Shown: positions 17,873-26,555, counted from the first letter of the stretch. The stretch: DNA of 48,710 bases from JBBDWK01 sp040902885 (GCA_040902885.1 JBBDWK010000009.1:1-48710); one strand, 5' to 3'. The notes: generated by a model not told the origin, from the letters alone. Translations and numbers: made by a program.

Positions 17873-18607
17873 ATGAGGGCCATTGCTCAGATCACGCTTT
17901 TGATCCTGGTGGCGGAGGTGGCCTTCGCCCAACACCGTGGGGGTGGTTTTCGGGGTGGGGGCGGTTTTAGGGCGTTCGGATTCGGCTCCGGCGTGGTGCG
18001 GCAGCCCCGCGGAAACATAGTATTTCCTGGCACACCGATAGTACCTCCGTCGCCGCTGTCGGTTGGTCCCCAGGCGTCGTTTGCAGACCGTTTGGGCGCC
18101 ACCGTGGGTGGATTTCCGGCGTTCACTGGAGCGCCATTCTTTCCCAGGCACCGCGGCTTTGGGCATTCCAGGGCGTTTATCACCCCTCAGCCTTTTATAT
18201 ACGCTCCCATTCCGTATCCGGTACCGTACTCCGAGCCCTCTTCCCCAGCAGTAGTGGTGGTTGCGCCGCCGCAGCAGCCAGCGCCTCCGGTCGTTATTAA
18301 TCAGACGTTCAACGCGATCCCCGCCAGGCCCGCCGACACCGTGAGTTATTACGATTCGCCCACACGGCCTGCTATGGCCGGCCAGGACGACGAGGTGCGA
18401 ACGTACCTGATCGCATTTAAGGATCACTCCATCTATTCCTCGCTCGCCTACTGGGTGGAAGGCGACACGCTTCACTATGTAACCCCCCACGGCCGGCGCA
18501 ATCAGGCTTCGTTGAATTTGATCGACCGCGAGCTGACCGACCGCTTGAATCAGAATCGGGAACCCGCAGCCATTCAGCTATCGGCCACGGGGAAAAACCG
18601 GAAGTAG
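17873..18607 (+). CDS. Secreted Gly- and Pro-rich protein of unknown function
   Basis: 244 aa. A signal peptide (to about residue 20, AFAQ) precedes a Gly/Phe/Arg-rich segment (about 21-45), then a Pro-rich low-complexity middle. A conserved-looking C-terminal module (about 180-230) reads TYLIAFKDHSIYSSLAYWVE and continues into a short beta-hairpin-like part. I do not recognise a named family; similar small secreted proteins seem to occur in acidobacteria. GGAAGG lies only 2 bases before the ATG, while GGGAG at about 17856 is more distant, so the start is moderately secure. Confidence 0.65.
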   Translation: MRAIAQITLLILVAEVAFAQHRGGGFRGGGGFRAFGFGSGVVRQPRGNIVFPGTPIVPPSPLSVGPQASFADRLGATVGGFPAFTGAPFFPRHRGFGHSRAFITPQPFIYAPIPYPVPYSEPSSPAVVVVAPPQQPAPPVVINQTFNAIPARPADTVSYYDSPTRPAMAGQDDEVRTYLIAFKDHSIYSSLAYWVEGDTLHYVTPHGRRNQASLNLIDRELTDRLNQNREPAAIQLSATGKNRK

Positions 18608-18608
18608 C

Positions 18609-19955
18609 TCACTTCATCCTCAGCGCATCCCGGTCAACCCAGACGCCATTCTGCATCAGACGCTCGATCCTGCGTAGATTGCGCACGTCTTCCAGGGGGT
18701 TGGCCGTCACTAAAAGCACGTCGGCGCGCTTGCCCGGCTCGACAGTTCCAAATTCGTCCAGCTTGCCAAGCCCGAGCCCGCCATTCCGTGTAGCGGCCAC
18801 GATAACGTCCATGGGCGAAAGTCCGGCCTCCACGAGCAATTCGATCTCCCGATGGGTCATGGAACCGGGAAAGTCGATGGAGGAGCCGCCGTCCGACCCC
18901 ACCGCTATCGGCACGCCGGCGGCAGCGAACCTCTTCGTGTTGCGCATCGCGATCGCAAAATCCTCCCGGCCGCCGGGGCTGGGCTTCGCCTCGCGCGCGA
19001 CTTTCCGGACCTCCTCAATCACGCTATCTTCGATGGTCCGCTTCACGTCCGGATCGTCCAGCCGCTCGGGATGGTCAGTGTAAAGCCACGCCAGCTCCTG
19101 GCGAACCAGCGTCGGAGTGAAGACGATCTTCAGATCCCTCAGCCTGCTAAGAAAGGACGGGTCGATGTTTTCCGTATCGCGCACCATGTGCAGGATGCCC
19201 GCGGCGCCGTTCTGAACCAGATGTTCGGTGTCCGCAAGCGACTGGATGTGAGCGACCACGGGGATCTTATGGACGCGCGCCTCTTCCAGAATGGCTTCGA
19301 TCACTTCGCGCTTGATCTTGGGGCGGCTGCCGCCGATGTCATCCACCCATATCTTGATCAGATCGGCGTTCTGAGACGCCAGCTCGCCGACCTCCCGGCG
19401 GGCGTCCTCGGGCGTCGCGGGCTGGCGCAGGATCTCCCCAAGTCCCGGGATGCGGGGATGCCCGCCCGGCGCCGTGAAGCCGCGTCCGGCGGTGAAGAGA
19501 CGCGCGCCGTCCAGAAGCCCCTCGCGCTGTGCCTTGCGAACGGCAAAGCCGGCGTCCCGCTCGGTGCCCACGCTACGCACCGTGGTGATTCCGTAGTAGA
19601 GGTAGGCTCTTAGGTTCTGCTCGATACGCTCCTTCGTGTACTCGGCCGCGCTGAAGGCAGGCTTTGCCGAAGTTCCGAGATGCACGTGCATATCGACGAG
19701 CCCGGGAAGGAGGAATTTCCCGCGGCCGTCGATCTTCTCCGAGCTGGCCGGAATGGTCACGTTGGTGCGCGATCCGGCCGCCACGATGCGCGATCCGGCG
19801 ACGACCACCACGGAGTCCGAGATGGGCGCTCCGCCGTTTCCGTCAATCAGGACGGCGCCGATAATCGCCGTAACATTGGCTTCTTCCGGAGGCTTGCAGC
19901 CGCTTAGCGCCAGGAGGATGCCGAGCGCCGCGGCAGTGCGGAATCGAGGGACCAT
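18609..19955 (-). CDS. Metal-dependent amidohydrolase, lipoprotein
   Basis: 448 aa. A lipobox (LALSGC, Cys20) suggests export and lipid anchoring. Amidohydrolase landmarks appear in order: HxH in GLVDMHVHLG, a candidate carboxylated Lys in DLIKIWVDD, His in VVAHIQS and ILHMVRD, and Asp in AVGSDGG. The family includes imidazolonepropionase-like enzymes and Xaa-Pro dipeptidases; the substrate is unknown. It is divergent from the isomerase gene with only 32 bp between start codons. A -10-like TATCAT lies 8 bases before the ATG with no ribosome-binding site, suggesting a leaderless message. Confidence 0.85.
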   Translation of the reverse strand: MVPRFRTAAALGILLALSGCKPPEEANVTAIIGAVLIDGNGGAPISDSVVVVAGSRIVAAGSRTNVTIPASSEKIDGRGKFLLPGLVDMHVHLGTSAKPAFSAAEYTKERIEQNLRAYLYYGITTVRSVGTERDAGFAVRKAQREGLLDGARLFTAGRGFTAPGGHPRIPGLGEILRQPATPEDARREVGELASQNADLIKIWVDDIGGSRPKIKREVIEAILEEARVHKIPVVAHIQSLADTEHLVQNGAAGILHMVRDTENIDPSFLSRLRDLKIVFTPTLVRQELAWLYTDHPERLDDPDVKRTIEDSVIEEVRKVAREAKPSPGGREDFAIAMRNTKRFAAAGVPIAVGSDGGSSIDFPGSMTHREIELLVEAGLSPMDVIVAATRNGGLGLGKLDEFGTVEPGKRADVLLVTANPLEDVRNLRRIERLMQNGVWVDRDALRMK

Positions 19956-19987
19956 AAAAACCGATGATACTCTAGACTCGAAAGCCT
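19956..19987. promoter_or_regulatory. 32-bp divergent promoter with overlapping -10 boxes
   Basis: On the minus strand TATCAT (19969-19964) lies 8 bases before the amidohydrolase ATG. On the plus strand the extended box TGATACTCT (19965-19973) lies 14 bases before the isomerase ATG. The two boxes share bases 19965-19969, so polymerase could bind in either direction but not both at once. No Shine-Dalgarno sequence is seen for either gene. Confidence 0.4.
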
Positions 19988-20776
19988 ATGCGCGCAGACG
20001 ATCGACTGATTGTGACACTCGAGAACGGCGTCAAACGAATTACCTTCAACGCGCCCGAACGGCGGAACGCCGTGGACCGCGAAACTTCGCGGCTGCTGCT
20101 GGAGGCCGTCCGGGAGACGGCGGGCGACGAAAGCCGCGTCCTGGTGCTGACCGGAACGGGCGACGCGTTCTGCGCCGGAGCGGACCTGCAAACCCAGGCG
20201 ATGGCCTCCGGATCGGGAGACGAGGTGATGGAGTTTCTGCGCCAGGTGGTGAACCCGACCATCCTCGCCCTGCGCGAGATGAGCAAGCCGGTCATCGCTC
20301 GCGTGCACGGAGCGGCCGTGGGAGTGGGATGCAACTACGCTCTCGCCGCCGACATTCGCATCGCGAGCACGCAGGCGAAGTTCGGACAGGTGTTCTCCAA
20401 AATCGGGCTGATTCCCGACGGCGGCAGCACCTACTTTCTTCCGAGGATGATCGGCTATGCCAAAGCATTCGAGCTGATGGCGACCGGCGAGATCGTCGAT
20501 GCCCGGACAGCGCTCGCTCTGGGCATGGTCAACCAGGTGGCGCTTCTCGACGAACTGGACAAGATCGTCGATGATTGGGTCACTCGCCTGTGTTCCGGCC
20601 CCGCTCTGGCGATAGCTGGGATCAAGCGCGCGCTGCACTACGGCGAGGCGCACACGCTTTCCGAAGCTCTCGACTTCGAGGCCATCACACAAAGGGCCTG
20701 CGCGGCGTCCGACGATTTCCGGGAAGGAGTTGCCGCGTTCCGGGAGAAGCGCAAGGCGGTATTTCAAGGACGGTGA
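19988..20776 (+). CDS. Enoyl-CoA hydratase/isomerase family protein, PaaG-like
   Basis: 262 aa, the normal crotonase length. The CoA-binding and oxyanion segments are clear (FCAGADL, HGAAVGVGCNYALAADIRIA). The two catalytic glutamates of crotonase are absent: the first is Asn (GCNYA) and the second falls in FGQVFSKIGL. Instead the IGLIPDGGSTYFLPR pattern of PaaG-type isomerases is present, whose Asp is the likely base. It is therefore more likely an isomerase than a hydratase. Its stop overlaps the start of the lactonase gene (TGATG). Confidence 0.82.
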   Translation: MRADDRLIVTLENGVKRITFNAPERRNAVDRETSRLLLEAVRETAGDESRVLVLTGTGDAFCAGADLQTQAMASGSGDEVMEFLRQVVNPTILALREMSKPVIARVHGAAVGVGCNYALAADIRIASTQAKFGQVFSKIGLIPDGGSTYFLPRMIGYAKAFELMATGEIVDARTALALGMVNQVALLDELDKIVDDWVTRLCSGPALAIAGIKRALHYGEAHTLSEALDFEAITQRACAASDDFREGVAAFREKRKAVFQGR

Positions 20777-21780
20777 TGGTCATGACTCGATTGGTTTGCA
20801 TCGCTCTTCTTTTTGCTCCCTTGCAGTTCGCGGCGGACCCGGCGCTGCCCGCGGGGGCTAAGCCGAAAAATGAAGGCTCCGTCGGAGCGGGCGAAGGCCC
20901 CGTCTGGCATCCCAGCGGAAACCTCTATTTCAGCGGACGCAACCGCATCACCCGCCGCGATGCGGCCGGCGGCATTCACATCTTTCGCGAGCCTTCCGGC
21001 TCCAACGGGCTGCTCTTCGATCTCCAGGGACGCCTGGTGGTTTGCGAAAGCGGGGGCCGGCGCATCGCGCGGACGGAGCCCGACGGCAGCATCACCGTTC
21101 TGGCGGAGGGCTTCGAGGGCAAGCGCTTCAATACTCCGAACGACCTGACCATGGACTCCAGGGGCAGAATCTACTTCACCGATCCGCGCTACGGGAACCG
21201 CGACGATATGGAAATGCGCGACGGCCAGGGCCGTCTGATTGAGGGCGTCTACCGCATTGATGCGCCCGGCAAGGTCGCGCGCATCGTCACCCATGAGGTG
21301 GACCGCCCGAATGGAATTCTGGTCTCGCCGAAAGACGAGTTTCTGTACATCGCCGACAACAACAACAACACCGTGGGCGGCGCGCGCAAGCTATGGCGCT
21401 TTGGCCTGAAGCCGGACGGCACGATTGACGCCGCAAGCCGGAAACTGATTTTCGACTGGGAGAACGGCCGCGGTCCCGACGGGGTGAAGATGGACCGGAA
21501 AGGAAGACTGTACGTGGCCGGCGGGCTGAATAAGCCGCACCCGCCATACGAATCGGCGGACAAGTTCAAAGGCGGCGTCTACATCCTGTCCCCGGAAGGG
21601 AAGCTGCTGGACTTCATCGCAATCCCGGTGGATGAGGTTACCAACTGCGCGTTCGGGGGAGCGGATCTCAAGACGCTCTTCATCACCGCGGGCGGCACGC
21701 TTTGGAGCATTCCGGTGACCACGCCGGGGCGGATACCGTTCACCGATCCACAACCGCTCCCTCCGGTCGCGGCTCGGTAA
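20776..21780 (+). CDS. SMP-30/gluconolactonase-like beta-propeller protein, secreted
   Basis: 334 aa. ATG 20776 overlaps the preceding TGA and lies 5 bases after AAGGA; ATG 20782 is an alternative. A short signal peptide (to about residue 20) is followed by the propeller with candidate metal ligands: Glu in GAGEGPVWH, Asn in NTPNDLTMD, Asn in DRPNGILV and Asp in YIADNNNN. The family hydrolyses lactones. The last residues and the stop codon lie inside the palindrome at 21751-21814. Confidence 0.83.
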   Translation: MVMTRLVCIALLFAPLQFAADPALPAGAKPKNEGSVGAGEGPVWHPSGNLYFSGRNRITRRDAAGGIHIFREPSGSNGLLFDLQGRLVVCESGGRRIARTEPDGSITVLAEGFEGKRFNTPNDLTMDSRGRIYFTDPRYGNRDDMEMRDGQGRLIEGVYRIDAPGKVARIVTHEVDRPNGILVSPKDEFLYIADNNNNTVGGARKLWRFGLKPDGTIDAASRKLIFDWENGRGPDGVKMDRKGRLYVAGGLNKPHPPYESADKFKGGVYILSPEGKLLDFIAIPVDEVTNCAFGGADLKTLFITAGGTLWSIPVTTPGRIPFTDPQPLPPVAAR

Positions 21781-21814
21781 CTGCTTTCGGAGCCGCGACC
21801 GGAGGGAGCGGTTG
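21751..21814. repeat. REP-like perfect palindrome, 25-bp arms, overlapping a stop codon
   Basis: Arm 21751-21775 (starts CAACCGCTCC) and arm 21790-21814 (ends GAGCGGTTG) are exact reverse complements around a 14-base loop containing the lactonase TAA. It lies between convergent genes. It probably acts as a bidirectional terminator or mRNA-end stabiliser. The sequence resembles repetitive extragenic palindromes; no REP-associated transposase is in the window. Only one copy is present here. Confidence 0.75.
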
Positions 21815-21832
21815 CCGAGTTGCCGGTGCACT

Positions 21833-23209
21833 TCACCGGCGCGGCCCAAAGTTCCCGGTGAGGAAGTCCAGCAGCGCGCTCCGGTCTTCCGGCTTCACCT
21901 TCGCGCCCCAGCCGACCATCTTGTTCACTTCGCGCTCCCACTGCGCGCGGGTCAGACGCTGCCCGGCGATAATGTCCGCCTCATGGCACCCGATGCAGGA
22001 GGCCTTCGCGCTATCGGGAAACGGCGGGATTTTGCCCGCCTCGGGCGCCTTTGCCACCGCACCGGAACCGCCCACTTCCACCCGCGTTTGCGCGACCACA
22101 TTCCAAAGATAGCCCGAGGGATTCCAGTCCTGCGCGAAGGGCTGCGTCTGGCCGGAAGCGTCCGTGGCGCGTGCCATCAGGAGATAGGAGCCGGGTCCGG
22201 GCGGAGACCAGCGCGCCTCCCACAGCCGCCACGCGTACTTGGCTCGATCCGGGCCGAGTTGGGCCGCACGCCATGTGCGGCCGCTGTCCGTGGAAACCTC
22301 CACCTTTACGATAGGAGACTCGCCCGACCAGGCCGCGCCTTGAATGCGCACCGGCCCGTTGGGCAGCCGGGCATTTTCGACCGGCGATGCGATCACCGAC
22401 TTGGGCCGCAACGCCTCCACCGGCGACAGGTTCGCGGCGTCCACCGCCTCCCCTGGCGCGACCGGGCGCACGGGGTAGCGGTAGGCCGTCTTCATAAAGA
22501 AGCCGTCGTGCTCGCGGTCGAGCGCTTGAATGTGAGTGATCCACTTGACCCACGAGTCGCCGGCCCATCCCGGCGCCACGACGCGCAGCGGGAAGCCGTG
22601 GGCAGCGGGCAGAGGCTGCCCGTTCATCTCATAGGCCAACAGCGTGGAGGGATCGAGCGATTTCTTCAGCGGCACGGTGCGCGTGAAGTCCGGCATGGTT
22701 CCAATCGGCACGTCGGCGCCATCGAACAGGATGTGTTTCGCCGACGATTTGATTCCCGCTTTCTTCAGAACATCGCCCAGCCGCGCGCCCGCCCACCGGC
22801 CATTGCCGACCCCGCCGTGAGTCCACTGCATGCCGATAACCGTTGGCTCGAAAAAGCTGCGTCCGTTGCCCGCGCACTCGAGGACGCCGACCACCTCGGC
22901 CTTCGGAAGTTGCCGCAGATCGTCCAGCGTGAGAGTAAGGGGCGTTTCCACCTCCCCATCGATTCGCAGCTTCCAGGATTCCACGTCGATTTGCGGCTCG
23001 TACACGTGGGTCCGAACGAAGAACCGCTCGACGGGAGTGATCCACGTCCCGAATCCATCCAGAGGCATCTCCAGATCCCGGGGCCGCACCGAGCGGACCA
23101 CCATGTTTACTTTTTGCTCCTGCGAGAGCAGCGGCGCCGCTCCCACCAGAAGAGCGAAATTGCGAAAGAGCCTCCTGCGTGAAATGCCCGAATCCAATTT
23201 TTCAATCAT
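21833..23209 (-). CDS. Sulfite oxidase-type molybdenum enzyme fused to C-terminal cytochrome c
   Basis: 458 aa from ATG 23209, where a twin-arginine signal begins (SRRRLFRNFALL); the frame is open to 23251 but the signal fixes the start. Residues about 45-230 are the molybdopterin domain with the ligating Cys in LECAGNGRS. Residues about 250-375 are the dimerisation domain. The tail (about 410-458) carries CIGCH, a haem c motif, and a helical segment with WGAKVKPEDR as in monohaem cytochromes. In known bacterial sulfite dehydrogenases (SorAB) the cytochrome is a separate subunit, so this looks like SorA and SorB in one chain. It is predicted periplasmic, oxidising sulfite and passing electrons to its own haem. 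The start overlaps the DUF167 stop by 8 bp. Confidence 0.85.
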   Translation of the reverse strand: MIEKLDSGISRRRLFRNFALLVGAAPLLSQEQKVNMVVRSVRPRDLEMPLDGFGTWITPVERFFVRTHVYEPQIDVESWKLRIDGEVETPLTLTLDDLRQLPKAEVVGVLECAGNGRSFFEPTVIGMQWTHGGVGNGRWAGARLGDVLKKAGIKSSAKHILFDGADVPIGTMPDFTRTVPLKKSLDPSTLLAYEMNGQPLPAAHGFPLRVVAPGWAGDSWVKWITHIQALDREHDGFFMKTAYRYPVRPVAPGEAVDAANLSPVEALRPKSVIASPVENARLPNGPVRIQGAAWSGESPIVKVEVSTDSGRTWRAAQLGPDRAKYAWRLWEARWSPPGPGSYLLMARATDASGQTQPFAQDWNPSGYLWNVVAQTRVEVGGSGAVAKAPEAGKIPPFPDSAKASCIGCHEADIIAGQRLTRAQWEREVNKMVGWGAKVKPEDRSALLDFLTGNFGPRR

Positions 23210-23429
23210 CGATGTGGAATACCTTTTGCCTCGACTTAGCGCCTCGCACAAGCTGAACGCGCGAGCGGCTCACGCCGAAGTGCCCGGCGAGCGCTTCAGC
23301 GGCGGCCCGATTCGCCCGGCCATCAAGGGGCGGCTGATTGACGTACACATGCAGCGTGCCGGCCTCGTCCTTCGCTACGCGCGCCTTTTTCGCGCCGGGG
23401 TGAACCGTCACCGGTACGCTTTGAGCCAA
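23202..23429 (-). CDS. DUF167/YggU-family small protein
   Basis: 75 aa. The family pattern is clear: VHPGAKK near the start, then LHVYVNQPPLDGRANRA and a short C-terminal strand. The start is TTG at 23429, without an evident ribosome-binding site; a GTG six codons later is possible. Function in the family is unknown. The 3' end overlaps the sulfite oxidase start by 8 bp, so the pair is probably translated from one message. Confidence 0.8.
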   Translation of the reverse strand: MAQSVPVTVHPGAKKARVAKDEAGTLHVYVNQPPLDGRANRAAAEALAGHFGVSRSRVQLVRGAKSRQKVFHIDD

Positions 23430-23490
23430 GAAGAATCACCGCTGTGAGACGAACATAACACAGGCCGGCTGATCGTTGAATGTTAGGGGT

Positions 23491-23499
23491 TGATACAAT
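23491..23499 (+). promoter_or_regulatory. Extended -10 TGATACAAT, leaderless promoter candidate
   Basis: The box ends 7 bases before ATG 23507, so transcription would begin at or next to the start codon. The same nonamer with the same 7-base spacing occurs before the oxidoreductase at 46711. There is no Shine-Dalgarno sequence. Confidence 0.5.
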
Positions 23500-23506
23500 T
23501 TCGGTT

Positions 23507-25096
23507 ATGGTAGTGCCTCTGACGCCCATTCGATGCCTTGATCGCGCGGCCGATCTCTACGGAAACAAGGTTGGCGTCGTCTGCGGCGACCAGCGGTTCA
23601 CCTATTCCGAGTTCGCCCAGCGTTGCGGGCGGCTGGCAACGGCCCTCACGGATAACGGAATTCGTCCGGGCGATCGCGTCGCCTATTTGAGCTTCAACAC
23701 TCACAAATTGCTGGAAGGGTATTATGGCGTCGTTCAGGCCAAGGCGATCGTGATGCCGCTGAATGTTCGCCTGACGCCGCCCGAGTTGATCGCAATTCTC
23801 AATCATTCCGAAGCCAAGGCCCTGTTTTTCGAAAACGATTTCGCGCCGCTCGTGCAGCAGTTGCAGCCTGCCTGCCCGTGCCTCCGCATGTTCGTGACCC
23901 TGGACGAACCTGCCCTGCCGGCTGAGGTTGCTTACGAAGACCTTCTGGCGGCGGCTCGGCCCGAGCGGGCGGATTACTTCGACTACGACGAGAACTCCAT
24001 CGCGGAGCTTTTCTATACGAGCGGCAGCACGGGCACGCCGAAAGGCGTGATGCTCAGTCACCGGACGCTCTATCTGCACGCGCTCTCCGTCGCAGGCACT
24101 TTCAATCACGACGACAACTCCGTGGAACTGCACACCATCCCTCTGTTTCATGCCAACGGGTGGGGCCGTCCTCAGGCCAGCACCATGATGGGAAACAAGC
24201 AGGTGATGGTGCGGCGCTTTGAGCCCACTGCCGTCTTCCGGCTGATCGAGCAGGAGCGGGCCACGGCGATGTCCCTGGTTCCCACCATGGCCAACGCCCT
24301 GATTCACGCGCCTAACGCGAAGGATTTCGATCTTTCGAGCTTGAAGTGGGTCCACATTGGCGGCGCGGCCTCCTCGCCAGAATTGATCCACCGCCTGGAG
24401 AAAGTCCTCGGCTGCGAGTGTCTGGCAGGCTACGGGCTGACCGAAACCGCTCCGGTGGCGACCAGCGCGCGGCGCAAGAGCACCGTGGAATATCGCGATG
24501 ATGCCGACCGTTACGCGCGTCAAGCCGCGGCGGGCTGGCCGCTGCCCGGCGTCGAGGTTCGCGTCGTCGACACGGAGATGAACGACGTTCCGCGCGATTC
24601 CCAGAGCATCGGAGAGGTGCTCATTCGCGGCGATCACGTGATGGACGGTTACTTCAAAGAGCCCGAAGCGACCGAAGCGGCGATGGCCGGCGGATGGCTC
24701 CACACCGGCGACATGGCCGTATGGGACGAAGAGACCTACGTCCTCATTGTCGACCGGAAGAAGGACATCATCATCAGCGGCGGCGAGAACATTTCCTCCA
24801 TAGAAGTGGAGAAGGCCATCTCAGCGCACCCTGCTGTCTTCGAGTGCGCCGTTGTCTCCGCGCCGGACGAAAAGTGGGGTGAAATCCCGGTGGCGATCGT
24901 TGTGAGCAAGCCCGGCGAAACGGTGAGCGAAGCGGAGTTGCAATCGTTCCTGGACACGCGGCTGGCCCGCTTCAAACAGCCGCGAAAGTTCGAGTTCACC
25001 GACACGCCGCTGCCCAAGACCGGCACGGGCAAGATCGTCAAGCGGAGTCTGCGCGAGAAATTCTGGGAGGGCAAGGACAAGAGGGTGCAAGGATAG
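23507..25096 (+). CDS. Long/medium-chain acyl-CoA synthetase (AMP-forming)
   Basis: 529 aa from ATG 23507. An ATG at 23480 is in frame but lies upstream of the promoter box, so 23507 is preferred. ANL-superfamily motifs occur in order: YTSGSTGTPKGVMLSH (P-loop), AGYGLTETAP, WLHTGDMAVWD, VDRKKDIIISGGENI, and the C-terminal PKTGTGKIVKR whose Lys catalyses adenylation and is often acetylated. It activates fatty or other carboxylic acids to CoA esters in the cytoplasm. The sulfatase gene begins 1 base after its stop. Confidence 0.88.
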   Translation: MVVPLTPIRCLDRAADLYGNKVGVVCGDQRFTYSEFAQRCGRLATALTDNGIRPGDRVAYLSFNTHKLLEGYYGVVQAKAIVMPLNVRLTPPELIAILNHSEAKALFFENDFAPLVQQLQPACPCLRMFVTLDEPALPAEVAYEDLLAAARPERADYFDYDENSIAELFYTSGSTGTPKGVMLSHRTLYLHALSVAGTFNHDDNSVELHTIPLFHANGWGRPQASTMMGNKQVMVRRFEPTAVFRLIEQERATAMSLVPTMANALIHAPNAKDFDLSSLKWVHIGGAASSPELIHRLEKVLGCECLAGYGLTETAPVATSARRKSTVEYRDDADRYARQAAAGWPLPGVEVRVVDTEMNDVPRDSQSIGEVLIRGDHVMDGYFKEPEATEAAMAGGWLHTGDMAVWDEETYVLIVDRKKDIIISGGENISSIEVEKAISAHPAVFECAVVSAPDEKWGEIPVAIVVSKPGETVSEAELQSFLDTRLARFKQPRKFEFTDTPLPKTGTGKIVKRSLREKFWEGKDKRVQG

Positions 25097-25097
25097 G

Positions 25098-26555
25098 ATG
25101 GCCCGTCTCACTCGCAGAAGCCTGTGCGGAATGGCCGCGCTCGCTGCCGCCGCAAAGGGCATTCCGCAAACAGCCGGCGATCTTCCGAATATCGTCTACA
25201 TCCTGGCCGACGACCTTGGTTGGGGAGACCTTGGCTGCTATAACCGCGAATCCGCCGTGCCCACGCCCAACACGGATCGACTGGCGAGCCAGGGAGTTCG
25301 CTTCACCGACATGCACTCGCCCTCCGCCGTCTGCACTCCGACGCGATACGGGATTATGACCGGCCGGTACTGCTGGCGAACCAGCCTGAAGAACGGTGTG
25401 TTGTGGGGCTATTCTCCCAATCTGATCGACCCTGGCCGAATGACAGTCGCCGGGATGCTGAAGCGGCGCGGATATTACACGGCCGGAGTCGGAAAGTGGC
25501 ACCTCGGCCTGGGGGATGCCGCCAAGACGGACTACAACCAACGGCTGAAGCCTGGCCCCAACGACCACGGCTTCGACTACTACTTCGGCATCCCCGCCTC
25601 GCTGGACATGGACCCATATGTCTACATTGAGAATGATCGGGTGGTGGAAAAGCCCGTCTCTCACACGGAGGGGCGGAAAGAGCCGCGCGGCGTGTTCTGG
25701 CGGCCGGGTCCTATCGCGCCGCAGTTCAAGATGGAAGAGGTTCTGCCCACGCTCACGGAGAAGAGTGTCAGCCTGATCCGCGACCGCGCCGCGAAGCCCA
25801 AGCAGCCGTTCTTCCTCTATTTCCCGCTGACCGCGCCGCACACGCCCTGGATGCCGAAGCCCGCCTTCCAGGGCAAGTCGAAAGCGGGGATCTACGGGGA
25901 TTTTGTGTCGCAAGTGGACCACACGCTCGGCAGTGTTTTACAAACGCTGGAAGAGACGAAGCTCGCGCAAAACACGCTGGTAATCTTCACCAGCGACAAC
26001 GGAGCCGACTGGAAACCCGAGGACAAGAAGCGCTACCCCAACCACATGGCAAACGCGAATTGGCGCGGCGAGAAGGCGGATATCTGGGACGGCGGCCATC
26101 GCATTCCGTTTCTGGCTCGCTGGCCGGGAAGGATTCGGGCGGGTTCCACGAGCGGGCAACTCGGATGTCTGACGGATCTCATGGCGACCGCGGCGGAGAT
26201 CACCGGAACCAAACTTCCGGACAATGCCGGGGAGGACAGCTATAGCTTGATGCCGGCGCTTCTGAACCGCTCGGAACAAGCGGTTCGCGAGGCGATTGTC
26301 CATCATTCCGCGGACGGAATGTTTTCCATCCGTCAGGGCGAATGGAAGCTTTGTCTGGGACGGGGCTCCGGAGGGTTCACCGCGCCGCGCCGCATCGAGA
26401 CGAAACCGGGCGACGTTCCCGGGCAACTCTACAACATCGCGCTCGATCCGGCGGAATCCAAAAATGTGTATAAAGAACAACTGGAAATCGTGCAGCGCCT
26501 TTCAGCGCTCCTGGACAAGTACCAGACGGAAGGCCGCAGCCGTCCGGTTAGGTAA
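25098..26555 (+). CDS. Type I arylsulfatase, exported
   Basis: 485 aa. AAGGATAGG precedes the ATG. The N-terminus has a signal sequence with a twin-arginine-like RR. Sulfatase landmarks are the metal-binding LADDLGWGDLGCY, the active-site CTPTR (CxPxR, the Cys-type site converted to formylglycine by a separate maturase), VGKWHLG and TSDNGAD. No formylglycine-generating enzyme gene is in the window. It probably removes sulfate from an organic ester outside the cytoplasm. It is contiguous with the acyl-CoA synthetase, although the pairing has no obvious pathway logic. Confidence 0.9.
   Translation: MARLTRRSLCGMAALAAAAKGIPQTAGDLPNIVYILADDLGWGDLGCYNRESAVPTPNTDRLASQGVRFTDMHSPSAVCTPTRYGIMTGRYCWRTSLKNGVLWGYSPNLIDPGRMTVAGMLKRRGYYTAGVGKWHLGLGDAAKTDYNQRLKPGPNDHGFDYYFGIPASLDMDPYVYIENDRVVEKPVSHTEGRKEPRGVFWRPGPIAPQFKMEEVLPTLTEKSVSLIRDRAAKPKQPFFLYFPLTAPHTPWMPKPAFQGKSKAGIYGDFVSQVDHTLGSVLQTLEETKLAQNTLVIFTSDNGADWKPEDKKRYPNHMANANWRGEKADIWDGGHRIPFLARWPGRIRAGSTSGQLGCLTDLMATAAEITGTKLPDNAGEDSYSLMPALLNRSEQAVREAIVHHSADGMFSIRQGEWKLCLGRGSGGFTAPRRIETKPGDVPGQLYNIALDPAESKNVYKEQLEIVQRLSALLDKYQTEGRSRPVR

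Noticed and set aside
21812..23182. Open frame of 456 codons on the plus strand
   Set aside because: Antisense shadow of the sulfite oxidase gene; composition is Arg/His-rich and no family is recognisable.
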